The notes beneath the pieces were generated by a model. The model was not told the origin of the DNA. It saw only the letters and a list, made by a program, of their open reading frames with translations, and did not search any database. DNA of 64,000 nt from Dicaeum eximium (lineage: Eukaryota > Chordata > Aves > Passeriformes > Dicaeidae), in the NCBI GenBank assembly GCA_013396995.1, contig VWZP01006688.1, forward strand, positions 930,001-994,000, given 5' to 3'. Within the stretch, counting starts at the first letter, position 1. Each line of letters starts with the position of its first letter. This document shows, in pieces, positions 58,670 to 64,000 of this stretch. A program made the position numbers and the translations under genes.

Positions 58670-61600
58670 CAGGAGACTTTGAGGATCCTCTTAAAGAGTA
58701 GATTAGATATAAAAAGAAATGAGTGGAAGAAAGAAATTCTGTTTTGCATTTGGAATCTGCAAACTGGACCTGAGAAGAAACAATACAGCTCCAATCTGGG
58801 AACACCTTGTAAAAGCAAAGTCTAGAAAAATGTGTGTAGGTAAAATTACTCACCATCCCGATCGCAAAACATCAGTGTTGACATTTCTTTGGATGTAACT
58901 GGAAACTTAACAACGATGATCCACTTTAGCTGGGGATTTTCTTAACCTATAAAGTTCAAGTAGCTGTTTCTTCTCCCCAGACCACTGATCTGGCTTTGCC
59001 GACTCTGAGACTAAATAGGCGCCTTGTGCGAGTGACCTTATGTACAACGGCTGGCACACAAGCTTTATTTTCCAAAAGTGAGCAAGCAGACACCCAGGTT
59101 TAACTTGTGACCTGTTGATATATCTAGATGGGACACAGCAGGGGCCACAGGCATCTCAAATGGTGCACTGGTTTGTTTGAACAGCCACTGCTCTGTGCCC
59201 ATGCACAATCCAAGCCTGAGACCTGTGGGCCAGGAGGGAGCAGCAGTGTAAGATGAACTGCCTGGGAGAGAGCTGGGGCAGGAAGAGGCAGACTCCTTTT
59301 TTTTTTTTCTCTATTTTATTTTCTTTTACTTTCTTTTTGTTTAGCTCTTTTTTCTGGTTCTTGATCTGGGGAAGAAAAACCTGCGTGAACTCTCCAGCTG
59401 CTCAGCTGTACTGGTCATTGTGTGTATGGGGTCACAAGCTCATCCCATTATACCTGTATGGAAAGGGGTAGCAGCACCTTCTATACCTCTCCTTCCACTT
59501 CTCTTCAGCTCATCTGCTGATCACCCAGGACACTGTTAAGGAGAGGGGATAAATACAACTCTTTTATAATTTATAGTGAGTGTGTTTAAGCAAGAAAAGG
59601 CACTTCACCTGTTCCTCCCATGCCCCATGGCAGTTACAGAGGGCTCATACTGGAGGGTGTTCCAGTCTGCTTTCATGCTGCTCACAAGTGTGCTGCCTTA
59701 CACATCTGAGGTCTTATAATGCCAATTCATTTAGTGAATGAGTGGGAGACATCTGGCCTGGCTCTAAGCATGAAAAAAGTCTTGATCTTTGGTCTAACAA
59801 AGTCCCTACAATCAGTGGAAGCAAAGACATTTTCCAGTGTACAGTAATGCCCATCTATTTCAGCAAGGGATGATGAATACCTCATCACCCTTTCCTGAAG
59901 AGAAAATACCAGAAATCATTAACCTCCAAGGTGCAGAGGTTGTTTTGTTTTGCCTTTTACTGACAAGCACACCAGAGTGAGCTGTGCTGGTAGATAATGT
60001 CCTCTGTCCTCTGTCACAGAGGCTGCCAAGGGGACCCCCCAGCCCCATTTGCAGAGCAGTTCATGTGGATGACCTGTGGACAACCTCTAGGAAAATAAGC
60101 TGAGGTGACTGGCTCAGCCTTTTCAAATATTGGGCTCGGCTAACAGGGCTGAGCTTGTTGAAGTGTCATAGACCAAATTTGCATGCTGTGATTTGCTGGA
60201 AGACACTAGGGCATGGCAACTAGAGCAGAGATAGAGGAAAGATCAGCTGGGGACTGGAACCTCTTCCAGAGGTACAGCTGGGGCCAGGAAGGTGTGTACA
60301 TGGTAGCCAAACAGGCTTCCAGCTTTTTCTCCAGTTGAAGAGAAACTAAAAGCCATTACAAGATTCTAGAGCTAAAGCTTGTCTGCTCTGTTTTTCTTGT
60401 GCCAAGCAAAATGAAAATGGCAGTCCTAGAGATAACCAAGCAGTCAAATTATTGTGGCTCAGGGATTTATGCATATAGACACATATCTAGTTTTTAAAGA
60501 AAGCCAGGAAGTTCCACTCCTTGGAAAAAAGATTAGGGATATGTCAGGCAGAGCAGACAGAGTGCTGGAAACAGCTGCTTAAAGGCAAATAAATGAATGA
60601 GAAATGCCCCAGGTAGAAGATAACACACTAAAAAAAAATGAATTGCAAAGGAAGGGATATCAGAGGTCACTGTGTTTCTGCTAGTTGTCAGGAGTCCTGC
60701 CCACAGAGTGAAGCACACAGTGCTGACATAGCTGCAGGGTCCTGCACTGCAGTGGGGCTGGATCCACCTCTAGCCCAAACCCGGGTGCCTGCTTAATTCC
60801 TTGGGGTGAAGCTGCACATGCTGAGCAGCAGAATCAGTACCAGAAGTGCCTCTCCACTCACAGGCACCCATCCCCTCTCTCTTCTCTTACCACAAGCTGC
60901 CATCCTCTCTCTCATGACTGTTTGGTTGTTATCCCAGATCTAATCTAGGTCAGTAAAGTCCAAAAGAATGAGGAATGGATCTCTTCCCACAAACACAATG
61001 TGATTTTTGGAGGAAAAATTCTGATTAATGTTTCCCTCTCTGACCCTCTTCTCTCTGCTCCCTTGCTCCCTATGTGCCAACAGGAGAGGGAATATTGTGA
61101 TATATTTCTCAAGCCACATAGAGCAGAGGCAAAAGATGGGAAAGTTCACAAAATATTTTGGATCAGGTTCCACCATTCAACTGCTGAGATCTGGCCAGTA
61201 CAGATGAAGAAGCAAATCTCCAAGGATTTTTTTGGTGATTTGGCAAGATAAGATGCTCTTGTGTCAAGAGGAGTGCTGTATGAGAGTGTTTAGGTCACTT
61301 GGCAGTAAGTGGCACATCCCCAGCTGCTTCTGCTCCATAGAAGAGATGACAAGCTCTTACTGGACATGATGCCTTCAGAGCAGGGCTTTGGTGCTGTGAT
61401 TCAGAGCTGTGGGCTCCCAGCACAGCAGTGGGCAAGGATAAGCTCATTGCATTGTGGGCACGATGCTGACTTGAAGCAGGCTCATTCCTATGGGATGCAG
61501 CTGCTCCTCCAGTGGATAATTCACAGGACTATGGAATCCTTGCCAATCATCTGTGTAATACTTTGGGTTTTCACAGACCCAAAGATCTGTTAGTATTTTT

Positions 61601-63345
61601 ATGTAAAACTGAGTTATCACATTGGAGTTTCTTCCTCCAGACAAAGAAGCAGCACCACAGTCAGAACAAAAATACAGCATGAGAGCAATGAGGGTGGCAT
61701 TTTTTTACTCTTTCATGTGTGGGTACCTCCAGCTACTTCACAGGTCTCCAGAACAGCTGTCCTTGCTTATCACTAACAGCACAGCAGTAATGAGATGTGA
61801 GGATTTGTCCTATGGGAAATGGATGATGAAACAAGGTTAGAGATGAGGGCATTGCAAGGCCCAATCTGCTCCTTAGCCTTTGGTTCACCTCTTTGTTTTG
61901 TATCACAACATCCACAAACAAAGAAAAAGGCACCCTCTCTGCAATAACTCTTTGGCCACTGATGCAATTTTCTCTGTGTTTCCCATCATGGCAACTTAGA
62001 GCCAACTTTCCTGGAGTAGGAACTAAACCTGCTTCCTCCCACTCACAATGCTGGGGTTTGCTTTGTGAGCCCAAAGAAAGGTTCAACTCAGTATTTTATA
62101 TAAAATTTAGTATATACAACTGGCCTGAGTTCATAACAAAAAATGTATGGAATGAAACTAGAACCATTTCAAAAACATGAAAAATATATATTCAATTAGA
62201 GGTGGATCAAGATGATTTATTTGTGCAGCAGTGTTGAGAGTATGTGTTGAAGAATACTGCAGTACAGTTCATCTTACTGCTAGAGGTGAATCTGAGTCAC
62301 CGTGCCTGGAACGCAGAGTGAACTTTCCCAGAATTTAAGAGGCAGCCTTCAGATCTCACCAGAGAGCTTTTACTTCAGCTTGTAAAGCTGCTTTTGCTGT
62401 GTGTATTTTTTAAAAAAAATAAGTCTACTACCTGGAAACACCATAGGCTTGTCCATGCCATCTCCTATCAGTATCCAGCTGGTGCAGGAATGCTTCTCCT
62501 CTCTCCTTGTCCCGCTGTGCCAGAGAAGGATGAGAGAAGATGGAAGTGGCTGTTTGTCCAAAGTAGAGAATACTCAAGTCTCTGTCACCTCTCCCTGCAC
62601 AGCCACTCGCCATTAGCACACAGGACCTGTAAGATCTTCTCATCATCTTCGTCTTTGCTGGTGGCAGTGATCCTCCAAGATGTGGAGCAAGAGGGAATTT
62701 ATCTCTTCTGCCGTGACAACCCAGGTATTCACACCCTCTCACCAGACTGCTCCAGCTAAGCCAAACTCATCCCTGTCTGCAGATACAGACTGGGCTGTTT
62801 GGTGCATTCTCCAACCAACCCTGTCTTCCCTGAGTGAAGCCATTTCACCATCTCCCATTTTCCAGGTTGGACTGTGCAACCTATTAATTTCAAAGCCACC
62901 TTCAAATGGTGTAAAGCAAGTTTCTCTTCTCGTTTCCAGCTTCCAGATATTTCATCCATCAGATAGCTACCATGAGATATTAGACATCAGTTAACATTTG
63001 TTTTGGCTTCATATGTGTTTGTTCAAATGTTAAAATCACAGCCTGTACTTCATTTTAACCTGTTTTGTCATTTGTCCATAACTCCCTCTGTTGTGTTTTA
63101 TGGCAGGCATTTTAGGACTCTAAGAAAAAAGCAAATTGATGCTGTTCAGGTTGTGACCTTTGGCCTGATAGAGGTGTGAGCATGAGGGCTGGACCAAGTT
63201 TCTGAAGTAAGGTCCATGTTATGTGTGTACTGATTCAGTAGAGAATATGTGAAATCCCATGAGAACACACCATTCATAGTTTCTTCTCAGTCAATGTGGT
63301 GCCGAGATCAAATTGGTGTTTGAAGACAATCTTGTATTTTGGGGG
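58670..63345. other. No gene seen
   Basis: Unique sequence with only short, mutually overlapping frames (for example 61733-62086 reverse, 62394-62759 forward). A T12 run lies at 59297-59308. No mobile element, RNA gene or strong motif cluster recognised. Confidence 0.43.
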
Positions 63346-63412
63346 CTTCACTCAGTGACCTTTGCAGGACCTTCCAACTTAAGATTCCAACTCTGATTCT
63401 ACGGTTCTATGC
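63346..63412 (+). mobile_element. CR1 LINE 3' end
   Basis: 'cttcactcagtgacctttgc', 'aggaccttccaactt' and 'tgattctacggttctatg' match the sense 3' terminus of CR1, including its degenerate ATTCTATG repeat. About 65 bp; strongly 5'-truncated. Confidence 0.8.
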
Positions 63413-63899
63413 CTTAGAGGGACTCATTGACCAAGAGAGATTTCTATATCCCAGCAAGATTTTGCCATTTAATAAAGCGGACATGCTCCGCTCAGGATGA
63501 AAAAGAAACCACTCAGAGCAGCTACAAGCAGCATTTTATCTGCAGAATAAGCCTTAGCCTGGCATAGGAGCACTGTCATGGGATGCAGGATCTCAGTTCA
63601 CAAACTCTGTGCAAATATTTTTATTAAAACTGTACTTTTGCAAGATGTGGACTCTGGTTGCTGGATTTGTTTATTGTGTTTTCTTCCTCTTTTAACTGTA
63701 GAGTGGTGTTTCAAAGAAAGCAGCTTTCTGTCTTATAAGCATGGGGATTAACAAAAATTTTAGAAGAAGGAAATTAAAATAAGATAAAGTAATTTCAATT
63801 TCCTAGCCATGGTGGCAGAATAATCACTATATCAAAATGACATCATTGCTTTAATAATTGTTACTATTATTAGAAAATCCTGAGCTATTTTAAAGAAGA
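63413..63899. other. No gene seen
   Basis: Unique AT-rich sequence, no recognised feature. Confidence 0.45.
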
Positions 63900-64000
63900 C
63901 TATTGGCATCCTTACCCATGTTTATAAGGCAGAGAAGCTGAGGCAGAGGAGAAGGATGTGGCTTGTCCCAGGCTGTCCCCCAGTGACAGCTGGTAGCAGA
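63900..64000 (-). mobile_element. MIR-like SINE relic, cut by window end
   Basis: 'acccatgtttataaggcaga', 'gaagctgaggcagagg' and 'gtggcttgtcccaggctgtc', then 'gtgacagctggtagcaga', follow the antisense MIR 3' pattern (CCATTTTACAGATGAGGAAACTGAGGCACAG...TTGCCCAAGGTCACACAGCTAGTAAGTGGCAGA). It continues past the window. Recognised from memory of the consensus. Confidence 0.45.

Noticed and set aside
1..64000. CRISPR arrays, bacterial operons, rRNA
   Set aside because: Composition and repeats are vertebrate; no regularly spaced direct repeats or rRNA-like blocks were seen.

Overview
This window looks like nuclear DNA from a bird, probably a passerine. The evidence is the repeats. There are several CR1 LINE fragments with the typical avian 3' end (ATTCTATG-type repeats and the 'ggtcttttccaac' block). 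One solo LTR has the AT-rich U3, TATA box and AATAAA layout of passerine endogenous retroviruses. A few worn amniote-wide relics (MIR-like SINE, old CR1/L3-like sequence, a short TIR element) are also present, and total repeat load is low. This assignment is inference; no species marker was seen.

I find no protein-coding gene, rRNA or tRNA gene that I can defend. The open reading frames are short (the longest is 191 codons), overlap on both strands, and show no recognisable domain. The only recognisable protein relic is the decayed reverse transcriptase of a CR1 element at 44.2-45.3 kb. The window is best read as a gene-poor intergenic or large intronic segment.

Layout. 0-2 kb: CpG-retaining, homeodomain-motif-rich DNA and a CpG-island-like block at 1.43-1.77 kb. 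2.2-4 kb: old CR1-like fragment, a near-perfect 88-nt hairpin, then a solo LTR. 5.3-7.6 kb: candidate regulatory DNA, a second hairpin, an inverted pair of POU octamers, and a MIR-like relic. 9.2-9.6, 18.6-18.9, 21.6-22.0, 27.7-28.1, 30.6-30.9, 32.1-32.6, 37.2-37.5, 39.1-39.2, 45.3-45.7, 46.6-46.8, 52.2-52.5 and 55.4-55.7 kb: candidate conserved non-coding elements, called from composition and motifs only. 26.0-26.3, 31.4, 39.0, 44.2-45.3, 46.5 and 63.4 kb: CR1 fragments. 56.4-56.6 kb: ancient TIR element. 63.9-64 kb: MIR-like relic.

If anything here acts together, it is probably a spread of distal enhancers serving a developmental gene outside the window. I cannot name that gene from the sequence. 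The most unusual structures are the two near-perfect inverted repeats with 8-nt loops (2462-2549 and 6042-6094), the palindromic octamer pair (6951-6971), the homeodomain palindrome (1294-1309), the orphan CpG-rich block, and the 10-bp-phased CTGAGCAA triplet (16613-16650).
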